Positions 27,123 through 40,165 of a stretch of DNA of 64,000 bases are shown here, one piece after another. Both the position numbers and the translations under genes were made by a program. This stretch comes from Papio anubis (Eukaryota; Chordata; Mammalia; Primates; Cercopithecidae), in contig NC_044977.1 of the NCBI RefSeq assembly GCF_008728515.1, forward strand, positions 165,525,139 through 165,589,138. The letters run 5' to 3'. The notes below the pieces were generated by a model. It was not told the origin of the DNA. It saw only the letters and a program-made list of their open reading frames with translations, and did no database searches. Every line of letters begins with the position of its first letter. The stretch's first letter is position 1.

Positions 27123-29039
27123 TGACATTTGTCATATTTTCCATTTTTAAATTTAAAAAAAGAGTATCAAGAACTTGGAGGAAGTGAAAGACAAGTCTAT
27201 AAATATATTTCTTCTTACTGTCAATTTGTCTAATTAATTTCTGTTTTTGAATCCATGATATAAGCAATTTATTTCAATAAGGTTTTCTGGAACAACCTTA
27301 CATTTTTTTTTGAAAATTAATGGGTTAAACTAATAAATTTTATATATAATCAAAATAACCAGTTTGGCTGCAGAAGTGTTTAGATAAATAATCTTGTCTT
27401 GAAATGTTCCTATGCAGGGCTAGTAATAGTAAATCACTGGGAAACTGGCCTATGGCCTATCTCTACAATATCTTAACTAATAAGAAAATGATCACTTATA
27501 TTTGAGGTGGTATATTAATAGAAAAGATATTCTACCATCCTTCCCTTTAAAAAGAGAGAGTGAGAGTGAAAGTAAATATAATAACACACTCTCCACATTT
27601 AGCACACTTTGAGAATTTGGTAGAAAGGACTGGATATTTACAAGCATAATTTATAGTTTTGAGTCCCCATAATACATGGGGATTTAAGGGAGATTTTTCG
27701 AGTGTTACATAATCTGCATAAATGAATTTGAAACATTATGCACATGAACACATTTTTAAACTTATGTCAACCACAGTAAATTTATAGAAAATGAAAATTC
27801 TCAAAATTATAACTCTCTATCCCAAAATATCTGCATTTTTCTCACAGTCATACCCTTTAGAGAATTGTCACAGTACCTTATGTAGAATTTTTTTTTATTA
27901 ATCTGACATTTAATCAAAAGAATCTGCTTCTTAGTTGGCTAGAAAATCCTTCACTTATCTTCTCCACCAAAAATCGATCTTGAACTTTTGGAAGAAGTTC
28001 AGACCTTTGCATAAGAGACTCCCAAGAGAGAAAAATGCCCAGACTTTTCATACCAGCACTAAATGGCTGGACATATTTGGAACATCCCTGTGTTGGCCCT
28101 CATAAATGGCAGTCTCTCAGCAAAGGACATATACAGAGCCTTCAAAGACAGCACTGGAGGAAGAGCTGGAGACCTTAGGAAAGCAGGTGGAAGGGAATAA
28201 TCTCCTGTCCAGGTTATTAAAAATACCTCTTCACATCCCAATTTTATTTCTGAGCTACACAAAACAACTGATGTGTTCTTATAATTTTTATCTTAGAGTG
28301 ATTTTCTTATCTTCTTTATCAAAGCACTTTTAAATGTCTAGTTGTGGGTCCTCAATTCTAGGAAACAAAGAAAATGGGGAAATAAAACTGTCGAGTGAGA
28401 GCAAAAATATCTTCGGTAAAAATAAGATCCAATAAGAAAGAGAAGGAGAAAGAGAGAGAGAGAAGAGTTGTTTAAAAGGAGGATCAGGGTCTGAATTGTA
28501 TGTGGATTAAAACATTTTCCATCTTTCAATATTGTTTTCTTCTCTATAACTTTGTCTTGAAGGCTTCCTCATCACATCATATGTCATCATCTTAATGGTG
28601 TTCAGTAAATTACAGCATTAGATATCTGCCCTTTGTTTTGAATTCATATTAAAATTCTGACTTGTGGTCAGCACCTGATTCCTTTTTAGACCTGACCTAA
28701 TTTTCCTCAGGCCCCAGACCTATACACTCATATTAATTTGTAAGTCTCGTCTAGTCTGAGAGTCTGCAGATGGGGAAATTTAGCTTTATTCACACTCTCA
28801 AATTTAGTTATATGAAGAAAGGCTTTTATTTCATTTCCAACATGCCAGGCTTGCTGCAGGCTTACACTCTAGCTGTTGTTTTTCTTCCCACAACATATAG
28901 AGGTATTTGTTTATCAATTAAAAAAAAAAAAAAACCTGAATTGCTTCTGTATTTACCCCATTACTTGTATTCTTGGTCCTTGTATTATGGTTCAATGTAA
29001 TGAGTAGGAGGTTGTAAGCCAGAACACAATCTCACAGAC

Positions 29040-29240
29040 AGAGCATTGTCATGAAGTAGTGGCAAGAAGAGCATTGGACTGGGGGCAACAGACCTCTCCT
29101 GTCATCATGGTTCCATTGCTAATCAGCTGTCAGATTTGCAATATTTTTTTTTCACCTGTCTGGGCCTCAGTTTCCTCATCTACAATGTGAAAAAGCTCAC
29201 CATATAATTTGAAAGTCTATTTCTGGTTTCATAAGTAATG
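29040..29240 (+). mobile_element. MIR SINE
   Basis: Sense MIR: 'gagcattggactgggggcaa', 'gtctgggcctcagtttcctc', 'atctacaatgtgaaaaagct'. Confidence 0.65.
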
Positions 29241-29282
29241 ATTATCACGGATAAACAAACCCCAAAATGTGTGCTTCATATA

Positions 29283-29297
29283 TGTGTGTGTGTGCGC

Positions 29298-29329
<32 letters not shown>
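29283..29329. repeat. (TG)n(TA)n compound microsatellite
   Basis: TG units with a CGCG interruption pass into about ten TA units. Confidence 0.93.
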
Positions 29330-29919
29330 TTTCTTATTATGGGTCAGTGTCCACATAAACCACCAGAGGATATATTAGAAAGTACATCCTATGATCATGG
29401 CATGTCAAATAATTGATAATCTTACTCATTTATGATAAAAATGACTGAAAATGTATCTTTAGAGAACTAGATTTCCTGTCCAAACACCTATTGGGATATG
29501 ACTAGCACGATAGTATGCTAATTAAGTGTGTAAATATTGGGTTTATAGACTTGTCTACAAAGACTTTCCCTTCTGCTAGAATTATTTGCATCATTTAAAT
29601 GTTCATTTAAAACATTCCCCGGTTGAGATTTAAACACAAATTAAATAATTATGACCTGCCCTGTCTAACTGTATAATGAAGTAGCTGAGAGTCTAGGCTA
29701 CTTCAGTTTTTACCGTGTAATTTTTGCACTAATAGTAAATTTTACATTTTTGGGTCCAATTATCATTAATCCAAAAATTTATCATACCAATAACATTTGA
29801 TGAGAGAACATGTTGTTCCTTATGTTTGTGTTTAACATTAGATGTATAAAAATAGATTCATTTTCCCAAAGGATAAAATTTCTTTCTAATTACTGTTAAT
29901 TTCCATAAAATGAAATTTT

Positions 29920-30345
29920 TAAGTGCCCATTACATACTTGGTTCTGTGTTAGACACTGAGGATACCAAAACAAATAATAGAGCTTAAAATCTAGTGGGAA
30001 AAGTAGACAAAGATTTAATGGGTATATTACAGTGTGATATATTTTATAAAAGGAATATGTATAGAAGGGTGGCACTAAATCTAACTAGAATGTCATCAAA
30101 GGCTTTTCAGAGATGACCTGAGTTTTAAAGGGTGAATAGGTCTTGTCTGTATAGATGTTGAGGAAAGGGCATTTGTGGCAGCAGGGTTATTAATATATTA
30201 AGCAATTCACTCTCACAGAAGGTGAATGGAGGTATGGTAGAAAGGGAATGAGGCTAAAGAGGTAGGTAGGTAGAGACCAGATATTTAAAGACTATGCTAA
30301 GCTTTAGAGTGTGGACTTCATCATAAGATACAGCGAGAGATAAAG
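29920..30345 (-). mobile_element. L2 LINE fragment
   Basis: Reverse L2: 'ggttctgtgttagacactga', 'gagatgacctgagttttaaa', 'gatatttaaagactatgcta' and 'gagtgtggacttcatc' occur in the expected order. Confidence 0.65.
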
Positions 30346-30394
30346 CTCTCTTTTGAGCAGAGATCCTTTGAACATAGCGCACCACCAAAGAGTG

Positions 30395-30570
30395 GGAGAT
30401 GTTTCACTCTGCTTCATTTTCAATGACTGTAAACAGACAATAATAATAGTGCCAACCTCAGTGGGGTTACCAGCATTAAATTAAGCAAGATGTATAAAGC
30501 ATTTAGATTGGTACCTAGTAACCTCAGTAAGTAACAGCTAGTATAGTTCTCATTATCATTGTATTATGAC
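30395..30570 (+). mobile_element. MIR SINE fragment
   Basis: 'ataataatagtgccaacctc', 'gcaagatgtataaagcattt' and 'agattggtacctagtaacct' match the middle and 3' part of MIR. Confidence 0.5.
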
Positions 30571-31194
30571 AATTACTTCTAATGAAAGAAGGTACCATGA
30601 ACTATGACAAGTGAATACTTATCATTTTATGTATGAAAGTTATTAAGAAATAGCTTTAAAAGTATTGCCTTCATGGTTTAGTTTGGTGCTGGACAAAAAA
30701 TTATATGCTTTTGCGTATCTTTAAAGTAATTTATCTGTACCTCCTTTCAATTGGAAAGTCAGCCTCTGAAAAATTTCTACATAGGCTCACAGTTGCACAT
30801 ACGTAGGAGATTTTTTCTTTCAGGTTCATTTAGGAGGCAAGTCCTATATCAACCTTATAAGCTTGTTAGGATATATCAATTTTTTATGGAATTTAGATAT
30901 AGTGCTCCAAGGGTAAGATTAAACACTGTATTAAAGACACGTGTCACAACTGAATCAAAGAGTGCTTTTTACAGTTTAATTTTTGGGAGGCTGCAAAAAA
31001 ATGTTTCAGAAGGATCTTTTTGCAGGGAGTGGAGGATGCTTTATTTGTTTACTATAAGAGGATATCAATAAATACCCAGCTAAAAATGTACAAGTAGACC
31101 TTGCATGTTTTCTTATGTATCAATATATGTATATATTATTTCAGCTCCTATCACTTTTAAAGTTCAATCAACGATATTGAATTAGTCTCTGAAG

Positions 31195-31440
31195 AACTCC
31201 GTTAGCATCCTAATATGAGTTCTGATTTGCAGCTCAAAAGGTTCAGGTCTGAATCCTGCTTCAGGAATGTGAGTTTGAATCAGGCATGTGATTTTGACCA
31301 AAATGACCTCAATGTGTGGTTTTTCATTAAACAGTCTCAGATTTGTCATCTGTGACTGTGGCAATACTGACTCTCATGAGTACTCACTTCACATAGTATC
31401 TGGTACATAGTGTGTGCTTGTAGTTGGTAACTGCCACCAT
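31195..31440 (+). mobile_element. MIR SINE
   Basis: Sense MIR: 'ggttcaggtctgaatcctgc', 'catgtgattttgaccaaaat', 'gtctcagatttgtcatctgt', and the 3' end 'tatctggtacatagtgtgtg'. Confidence 0.6.
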
Positions 31441-31486
31441 TATCACTTATATCAATGAGCAATGTAGAACTGAAATAGCAATACTC

Positions 31487-31792
31487 TTTTTTTTTTTTTT
31501 TTTTTTTTTGAGACGGAGTCTCGCTCTGTCGCCCAGGCTGGAGTGCAGTGGCCGGATCTCAGCTCACTGCAAGCTCCGCCTCCCGGGTTCACGCCATTCT
31601 CCGGCCTCAGCCTTCCGAGTAGCTGGGACTACAGGCGCCCGCCACCTCGCCCGGCTATTTTTTTTGTATTTCTTAGTAGAGACGGGGTTTCACCGTGTTA
31701 GCCAGGATGGTCTCGATCTCCTGACCTCGTGATCCGCCCATCTCGGCCTCCCAAAATGCTGGGATTACAGGCTTGAGCCACCGCGCCCGGCC
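31487..31792 (-). mobile_element. AluYR-type, full length
   Basis: Minus-strand young Alu from a ~23-T tail to 'accgcgcccggcc'. The duplication agcaatactctt flanks it at 31478-31489 and 31793-31804. Read on its own strand it has GGCTCAAGCC, AGCCGGGCGAGG and GAGATCCGGCC, the combination I associate with Old World monkey AluYR, which is absent from typical human AluY. Confidence 0.95.
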
Positions 31793-34478
31793 AGCAATAC
31801 TCTTAAAGTCTAGTAAAGAGGTAATATTTTTGTATCAGTCATGATTCTTGATTGCAAGTAAAAACAAAAAAGGAATTCATTCGCAGGACATGTAGACTCA
31901 GCATTAGAAGGATACAAAACAAGACGAGGAAGAGAACATGAGCTAAGGGAGCCCCACACTGCCAATGCAAGAAGTTCCATTGTGACATTTCACAAGGATG
32001 GCCTGAACATGTTTCTGTCTGTAGATCCTGTGCAGGAATCCTAACCTCCTCTGCATGTCTGATTCACAGTGCCTGAGGGAAGAATTCAATTGGCCAAGCT
32101 TAAATCACATGCTCAGACACAGACTGCCACGACAGGGAGACTCTTTCCATCTTACCCTTCCATGATGGAAAGTGGAGGCCTGTGTCTCTCCATTACTATA
32201 TACAAGGAAGAACCCACCCATACCCCTGCCAGATAGGATGTTAGCCAGCAAAAAAAAATTTAAAAACATCATAATGTCAGACAGAATTAGCTGAAATATG
32301 GGGAAGTGGTATTTTTGATGCATCTTGCTCACTGTAACAAATCTGTGTTCCTTATGTGAGTCTAACAGTGGAATCCTAATTACCAATCTGTGTTTCCTCA
32401 TCTATAATAGATTGTGTCTTGGTCAGTAGCTCCCGTTTTATAGCTAAAATGTTACCTTATATTCTTTTTCAAAATTACCTCTAAGACAATGACAATCTGA
32501 ACTTTAAAATAAATAATCTACTTCAAAGTTCAAAGAGTATTTTGTAATAGAGAGGAAGCTCTTTTATCTCTTACCCTTGGGCTGGAGCAGGCGCATCCAT
32601 TGCAGATGCCTGTAAGTGTATCTGTATCATGCAGGGAAGGGCGGGAAGGCCAAGAATCTAGAATGGGAAAAAAAGGATTAAGTCAGACATCATTTTCAAA
32701 TTTTCATTGACAATTTTAATCCTAAATCTCCTGATCCTCGTTGGATAAAACCTCATAAAAGCAGATTGATTTGAAGTGCTCTCTAGTTATTAACTACTTA
32801 GAATTTACAAGCCTTATGTAAGAAAAAAAATAAATGACCAGGCTTATGATGTTGTGAGCTGATTACTTCAATAACTGCATCGGAATTCCTAAAGAAGGTT
32901 GAATTTACTAATCCTACTTTTTCAGGGTTTACATAAAGAATTATAAAAACTTTTAAAGATAACCCTTACTTGTAAATTCTCATTCTTAAGAATGCATGAG
33001 ATAAAGAAAAGAGGAAAAAATCTAAAATGAAGTTTTCCAGCCATTAAAGTGGACACTAGTGAAGGACTCCTGGATTTATTTTTTTAAAACAAAAACCAGT
33101 CAGTACCTTAAGCCTTAATGTGCGCTGTAATGAACTGAGGATCTCCTTTAATATAAATTCTAATTCAGGAAGTCAAGACCCTTCTTTTTTAAACAAACTC
33201 CAAAGTGATGCTGGTGTCACTGGTCCCGCACATCACACCATGGGTGGCAAGGTTTTAAAAATGTCTTGAAACTTTTGAGGAAGTTAATACTCCCAGCTGT
33301 AAACAGCGCTAACCAGTAACAATTCAGTCCTTTCTATCCTTTTCCACCGTCCTATATTTTTTCAATCCCCAACACATCTGCAAAGTTATTTGGACATAGT
33401 TTATTTCTAACGGACAGAGGAGGTCTATCTAAAAGCAATTAACCTCAATACTGAAGTAGTACAACACAGTACTTAAAATGTCATCACAAACAATGTATAT
33501 TACTGTTAGTTCCAGAAAACTCAAATCAAATACCATCCTTTTAAAAGTTTTGTCAATGCTCTGTTCTATTTTCGTAAGAGCTTCTAGAAAACAGAAAATA
33601 TTTCCATGTTTTAGAAGTAAGATTTTACTCTTTCGTTATAAGGAGCAAATGGTATATTTTAAAAACTCAAATGTTTTATATTTTAAGTATAGCAATAAGC
33701 TTTGCTTATTATAAAAATTGTGGAAATAAAGTATATATAGCAATGTCCAGTTATGAAGTTGCATTATCTCTGCAGTCTGATCTTGTATTTAAAGATTATT
33801 TGGGCATTTAGATAGTAAATACAAAAGTTTGCATTTAATTGCATAATATTCGCAGTCCTTTGAAAGAGAATTTCTGGGTTTCAGGTAGCAGGGAGTTAAT
33901 ATGATTTTAAGTTGCTACGGTTGCTTAAGAGGAGAAAATACTTATACCTAGAAAGAAATGAAGCTACCATATACTCAGAATCTTTGCACTGGTGTTTCCA
34001 AATGTGTTCACACTTCCTACCAAACACTCCAAGCAACAAAGATTCTGTTATCATGTAAGTTTCAGAGATGTAGCACACTGCATCCCTGTTCTAAAAGACT
34101 AACAAGGTATATTAGCAGCATATATACGCTCAGAGAAATTCTGAAGAAATTGATTAAACTTTATTTAAAAGAAATGTTGCATAAATTTATTTTATATCAT
34201 AATCTTTTTCTTTTTTGTACATATTATCAATACTCTATTAACATCTTATCCTATGAATTTGAAGTTTTAAAAACACATCTTAGGAAAAGTTACTAAAACC
34301 AATATCATAATAGTAAGATTAATCATGGTTTTAATCTTTTAAAAATATAGGATATCACATGTATCATCCCACGGTAAATCTACAAAAATAGAGAGGGAGA
34401 TTATTCTCGCTACAAAATGGAGATTAAAATGCCTACCTAGAAAATCACTGGTGAGCTTAAATAAGAATGTATATGAAA

Positions 34479-34765
34479 GGTGGGGCGTGGTGGCTTACGC
34501 CTGTAATCCCAGCAATTTGGGAGGCCGAGGCGGGCGGATCACGAGGTCAGGAGATCGAGACCATCCTGGCTAACACGGTGAAACCCCGTCTCTACTAAAA
34601 ATACAAAAAAATTAGCCGGGCATGGTGGCGGGCGCCTGTAGTCCCAGTTACTTGGGAGGCTGAGGCAGGAGAATGGCGTGAACCCGGGAGGCGGACCTTG
34701 CAGTGAGCCGAGATAGCGCCACTGCACTCCAGCCTGGGGGACAGAGCGAGACTCCGTCTCAAAAA
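34479..34765 (+). mobile_element. AluY, full length with very short tail
   Basis: Plus-strand AluY starting 'ggtggggcgtggtggcttac' and ending 'actccgtctcaaaaa' with only five A. The direct repeat gaatgtatatgaaag flanks it (34465-34479 and 34767-34781). It is opposite in orientation to the AluYR 2.7 kb upstream. Confidence 0.95.
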
Positions 34766-34868
34766 GGAATGTATATGAAAGCAGTTTGCAAATCTAAAAG
34801 TGCTATAGAATTATGATGTGTTATTTTTGGGTCATAGTTAACAGTATACACACAGATATACATACATG

Positions 34869-34869
<1 letters not shown>

Positions 34870-34899
<30 letters not shown>
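34870..34899. repeat. (GTATAT)n hexanucleotide microsatellite
   Basis: Five perfect GTATAT units in an AT-rich stretch, 105 bp after the AluY. Confidence 0.9.
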
Positions 34900-37880
34900 T
34901 TATGCATATATAAGAAAGACAGAAATGTGTATACACTATACCACAAATTCCTGTCTTCATGTTCTCCACGATACTGATCCTAGCTTGTATGTAGAGAGTA
35001 CATGCACAATACATGTATTTGAGTGAATGGATGCAGAAATAAGTGGGTGAACAACAAATAGGGATTCCGTACTTTATTATTAGGTCACCCTTTAGCTTAA
35101 AAGAGAAAGACATTCTGAAGTCAGTCTCCCTTCAGTGTTTGGAAGTTATGCTTGTTTCATACTTCCTTATAGTATCTCATTATTTATACTGTACTATCAT
35201 AGACCACATTCTCATTAGTCATTTGGTTAAAACTGATTTGCCTAAAATATAGGCAATAAAGTTATGGGGAACCAAAAGTCAGGATTCTATTTCTATTGAA
35301 TAGTCTATTATTTTGGATATTTTGGCTCCCCAAATACTGAAGTCCCTTAGTATTCAGATTACACTTGAGGAGAAACTGTTTTGGTTTTCTCTCAAAAGAT
35401 CTTATAATACCAGACTATTATTAATATAAGTTTTATTAAGCATTTATAAGTATCACAAATTAATCCATTTGGGGTTTGGTTTTCTGATTTATAAGACATT
35501 ATCCAAGTGTACCTTGCCCCTACATTTCCTTGCTCTTTTTTGAAAATTTTTGACCTGTTTTACAATAATTAACTTGCAATCTATACTCTACATATTCCTC
35601 ACATCTACTGACAATCTCGTACAAAAAAATTGCTCATTTTCTTCTGTTTCCCCCCCTAGGAAATACATATGTAAGGAGTATATATATATAAAATCTTTCT
35701 GTTTGTGGTATTACTAAAGAACAGTCTTTAACTATTATCCCCATCAAAGAAGAACATACTGTAAACTCTAAATAATTTTATTGTGAAAAATAATTACTAG
35801 ATTAATAAGTCTATGAGCACTGACTGCAGCTATAAGAATTAAATACTGACTAAGTCTAAGTCACTGATTTGAAATGTGAAGTGTGAAATTTCAGTGTGCT
35901 TGTAGAAAAGCACAGGTTTTGAACCACTCACACTAATATATTTTTGACCAAAACAAACAGACAAATTAGCTTTGATGATGAAAATAAAAATCAGAACCAC
36001 AGTGTCATCGTATTCCTAAGAATAAAAAAGTGTTAAGCAGCTAATACTTTGTGACTGAGGTTAATTGTCGTTCTGTAGCAATGATGCTTATCACTATGTA
36101 ATTTTTATTATCTGGACTTTGTTAAAGTACCTAGTATATATTTTATTGAAACCTGTGTCGTATGTTTTATATTATGCCCCATATAACATTTTAATATGTA
36201 GGTTTTAGAGGCCCTATTCCTCATCAGATGTCCTGAAATTTGTGTGAGGTTGCAGTGCATCAGTCAATTGTAAATGTATTTTGAATTTCTTACTGTGTGA
36301 TAGTGTCATAAAGGAAATGATAAGCGATAAGCAATGATTTCAGTTTTACAGAACTTTAATTTCACCAGGTTACAAGAGAAAACTAATCATTTCAACTGCT
36401 CTTCACTCCCTACCCTGTTGCTTTTTCTGTATTTCCTGTCTCAGTAAATGGCTCAAGCATGCTTCCATCTTCTAGCTGGAGATAAATTTAGATTGGCACT
36501 GCTTACAGCTCTTGTTGGATCCAGAATCCCTCCAAAGAGCTGTTGCTTTCTAGTCTCATCTTTCTAGTCTCATTTTGGTATCTTAGCTTTCAAGGAATAC
36601 TCTTGGCTCTTAAACATCTTAGGCTGTGCCTTGGACCTGGATTTTAGAAGAGTGAGTCTTTTTTGAGTATTTTCTCCAAGGAGTCTTTGTTATAAGGTGA
36701 TAGTTTGCTGACCATTCATTGGCTTCTCTGCTTCTCTGAAAGGATCCTATGACTTCAATCACTGTTTTTCTATCCCACTGGATTTTCCTGAGTTGTGTGT
36801 AGTTGTTAAGATCACGGACAAGTAATATGCTTCTGTCTCTGGGAGTATCAAGGGCTTCTATATTTAAATGAGTTCAGTGTTGAAGACATGTCTCACACAA
36901 GAACTACTAATCTTAGAGTGGCCTAAAAGGTAATAGGAACATTCAAAGAATAAAATGAAAAGAGATTTATTTTTGGTAATGGGAACAATATGATCTACTG
37001 ACTTGAGGTTTGGATCTAAACTAACTAACTAATTAATTAATTTTCTAAACACCTACTCAGTTTCCTAGTGTCATTTATCAAATAATCCATTTATTTCCAC
37101 TAATTATAGTGTTTTAATCAGGCTTAATTATGCATACTTATGGCTCTTACTAGGCTTCATTTTTCTTCTGTTGACAGTCTAATTTTACAAAAATATTACA
37201 TAGTTTTGATTATTGTACTTTAAAATTTGGGGTACAGCAGGTAGACTAGAGGACATTTTGGCTCATTTACTTATTTAGATAAATATCAGAAAAAAAAAAT
37301 CCCTGCCCCAAAAAATCTAACTGGCATTTTAATTGGAGTTAATTTTAGAAATTAAATTAGGGAAAGTAATACTTTGAGAACATTGAGATTTTTTTTTGTC
37401 CAATTCATGGTATTTAATCTCCATTTATTTAAAATATTATTCTGTATAATTAAGTGAAATTGTGTAATTCTCTTTACACAGGTTGCACATATTTCTTAAG
37501 TATATTTTTAAGTATTATGCATTTTTGTGCTTCTGTGAATGGGATCTATTTTTCATTGATTTTTGTTTCAGCCATTACTGTATAAGAAAATCTAGTAACT
37601 TTGAAATATTTTATAGAAATCTCAAATAACATGTATCTAATACTGTTTGGCAAGTTTTATATTTTCTGAGTTTTTTAGAAAGACAATCGTATAATATATA
37701 TACATACGAATAAATTTCTCCCTGACTTCTAATATCCGTAGTCTTTTTAGCTACTAGCTTGAGAAAATGACGTATTTTATTAAATATGTACTGTAACTTC
37801 ACTAAGAGATTTTGCTGAAAAGATGTTTTATAAATCACTAACAGGCATTATCATCGATGCTTGATATACATTAATACTTG

Positions 37881-37925
37881 ATAAAGTTCTGTGACATACC
37901 ACAGTGATATACCACAGAACTTTAT
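37881..37925. repeat. perfect short inverted repeat (13-bp arms)
   Basis: ataaagttctgtg at 37881-37893 and its exact complement cacagaactttat at 37913-37925 enclose a 19-base loop that itself contains a repeated 'accacag'. Confidence 0.9.
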
Positions 37926-37984
37926 ATTGTGGTTCTCAAAAATGTATTTCATAAAAGAACATGACATAATAGAACAATTCTTAG

Positions 37985-38110
37985 CCCGGAGGTTGGGAAT
38001 CCTTTATTCTAATCAAGCCCTGACATTAATTAGCTGTTTGACCTAGGACATTTTATCAAACCATATTTGTCTCGATTATTTCTCTTAAAATGAGATATTT
38101 GACTGATTCT
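37985..38110 (+). mobile_element. MIR SINE fragment
   Basis: 'caagccctgacattaattag' then 'ctgtttgacctaggacattt' and 'gattatttctcttaaaatga' match MIR in sense. Confidence 0.5.
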
Positions 38111-38974
38111 TACTGAGTTTCAATCCTTCTTGAAACCCTTTTGGAAAATGAATGGAAGCTGTAGCTATCCAATGATAAATTAATATATCCTATATAAATG
38201 ATATTTGCATTAAAGTATAGTTTTATGTTTCATTAGATTATTTCATAGGATCCTGGTAAACAAAACACACAAAAACATCTGAGAGCTAGTTGATCTCTAA
38301 AGTTTTTAACTTAAGTAATATTTGGCTACATTACCTTTAAGAAATGTGTCTTGCATATGAATTTTAGGTCTGTCGAACAGCTAATGCCTTAGTCTACTGA
38401 CATATCTTTAGTCGTAAATGAAAACTACGTAACAGTTGCCATAACTCACTAGTAAAACATGTTAGCCTTTATATTCTTTCAGGTTTTATACCATTAAAGT
38501 ATAATTGTATTCTGCATAGTAATATGCTTTTGTGAAATCCCTCTCATTTAATCCATTTCTTCCTAAAGTTCTTAACCTTTGGGGACTTTTAGCTACAGAC
38601 ATGAACTTTCAATTTTGCTATTCAAACAAGCTTAATAAACAGTTTCACTTTATATGCAACTTTTCAGAAACGTAGTAATTTCTTAAATTGAGAGAAACCA
38701 ACCACTCTTCAGGTTGGATATAGAAATAACATGTTTTAAAATGCTCAAAATTTCATTTCTGGTTTAATTTCTAAAGGATAGTAAGAAGCAAAGGAGATTC
38801 CTAGTATTTTAAGACTTCTGTCATTTGGACAATGCTCTAATTAGCCCAGATGTTGTGAGATCCTTCACAACATAGTCTTTAACTCCTGTATTTTTTTCAA
38901 CCCCCATACTCAATAATCTTATGCAACTGAGTTGGCTCCAGGTGAGTTACTCTTTTATTTAAGCCAACTGTAAC

Positions 38975-39200
38975 CCATAGAGTCACAGGATGTTAGTGTA
39001 AGAAGGGACTTTAGAGATAATATATTCTAAATCCCTAATTTTACTTGATTATTTCTCTTCGATGAGGCCTCATAATGTAGTGGGGAGAACATGGATTAAG
39101 TGTTATAAAATTAAGGATCTATCCTGGCCCTACACCTCAGATTTCTTCTCTGTAAAATGAGCTAGTCAGATCAAATGAGCTCCAAGATCTTTAGAACATC
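38975..39200 (+). mobile_element. MIR-like old SINE fragments
   Basis: 'aagggactttagagataata' followed by 'gtagtggggagaacatggat' and 'cttctctgtaaaatgagcta' resemble two abutting MIR-class fragments. Confidence 0.45.
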
Positions 39201-39624
39201 AACTTCTCTTATTTGCATGAGAAGAAGAGTGGAACAAAAGCTCTTTTAGAAGAATTATTCTACTCCACAAAATTTCTGAAGATAGAAATATATTTTTCTA
39301 CTTCCAAAAATCCATGAAATAAATGGCTTTTATGACTTCTGACCCTTGTTCCAAAGGAGGAGTAAGTTTGACCTGATATATGTCTTTTTAAAAATTACTT
39401 TGTAGTCTAAATGCTTCTATTCTCAAGTCCAAACAAAGTATTTTTTAATTTGAAGCATTGAAAATTAATGATAATATTTACAACAAGTAATAGAAAATAA
39501 GGTGTGATATTAATGGAAATATAATCTTAGTGTAGTTTTTTTCTTAAGTTCATATCTTCCTTATCTTTCTATGCCTGTTCCTGCTAATATACAAATGTTG
39601 TTTTCAGATAAGAGTTTATCTGCT

Positions 39625-40165
39625 AGAGAGATTTGGAGCCCCCAATTACCTGGTTCAGCAACCTGAGCTGCCCCACCCTACGTAGACATAGATTATGGTG
39701 CAGAGTGAATCCCTCTGCTCCACACCTAGGCAGATCTCCAGTAACTTGGAACATCTTGGATCAGCAGCCTGAGTTGTCCCACCCATCCTGTGCAGAGATC
39801 TTGAGGCGACCCTTTCTGCTCCATGGTCAGGTAGATCTCCACGCATTTGGAGTGCCCACTTGTCTGATTCAACAGCCCAACCTGCCCCACCATTCCTAGA
39901 CATAGATAGTGGTGCAGTGAAACCCTCCCTGCTTCATGTCCAGGCAGATCCTGAGGCATTCAGAGCACCCATTTCCCTGGTTCAGCAGCCTGAGTCACAC
40001 CACCCCTCCATGTAGAGATCTTGGTGCAGGGGTGCTGTCTCTGGCCCATGCCTAGGCAGATCTCCAGGCATCTAGAGCACCCACTCTCCTAGATTGAGCT
40101 TCAACTGCACCCAGTACTATACGGAGATCTTGAAGCCAAGGTTTCTCAGCTCCACGTGTAGGCAC
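39625..40165 (+). repeat. ~110-bp tandem repeat in the L1 5' region
   Basis: Four to five imperfect units recur with anchors 'aggcagatctcc' at 39728, 39829 (variant), 39942 (variant) and 40054, spacings 101, 113 and 112 bp. Each unit also repeats a 'cagcctgag' and a 'gagatcttg' element. It lies directly in front of the ORF1 remnant, so it probably is, or derives from, the L1 5' UTR. Confidence 0.8.

Noticed and set aside
30751..31071. 106-codon open frame between repeats
   Set aside because: The peptide matches no family I know, and there is no start context, splice or neighbour supporting a gene.
31424..31732. 102-codon frame ending in DLLTS
   Set aside because: It is a translation of the minus-strand Alu, as are the frames at 11044-11226, 15067-15285, 21121-21423 and 34539-34727.
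39728..40165. Regularly spaced repeats as a CRISPR-like array
   Set aside because: Units are ~110 bp, imperfect throughout with no unique spacers, and lie in an L1 of a mammalian genome.
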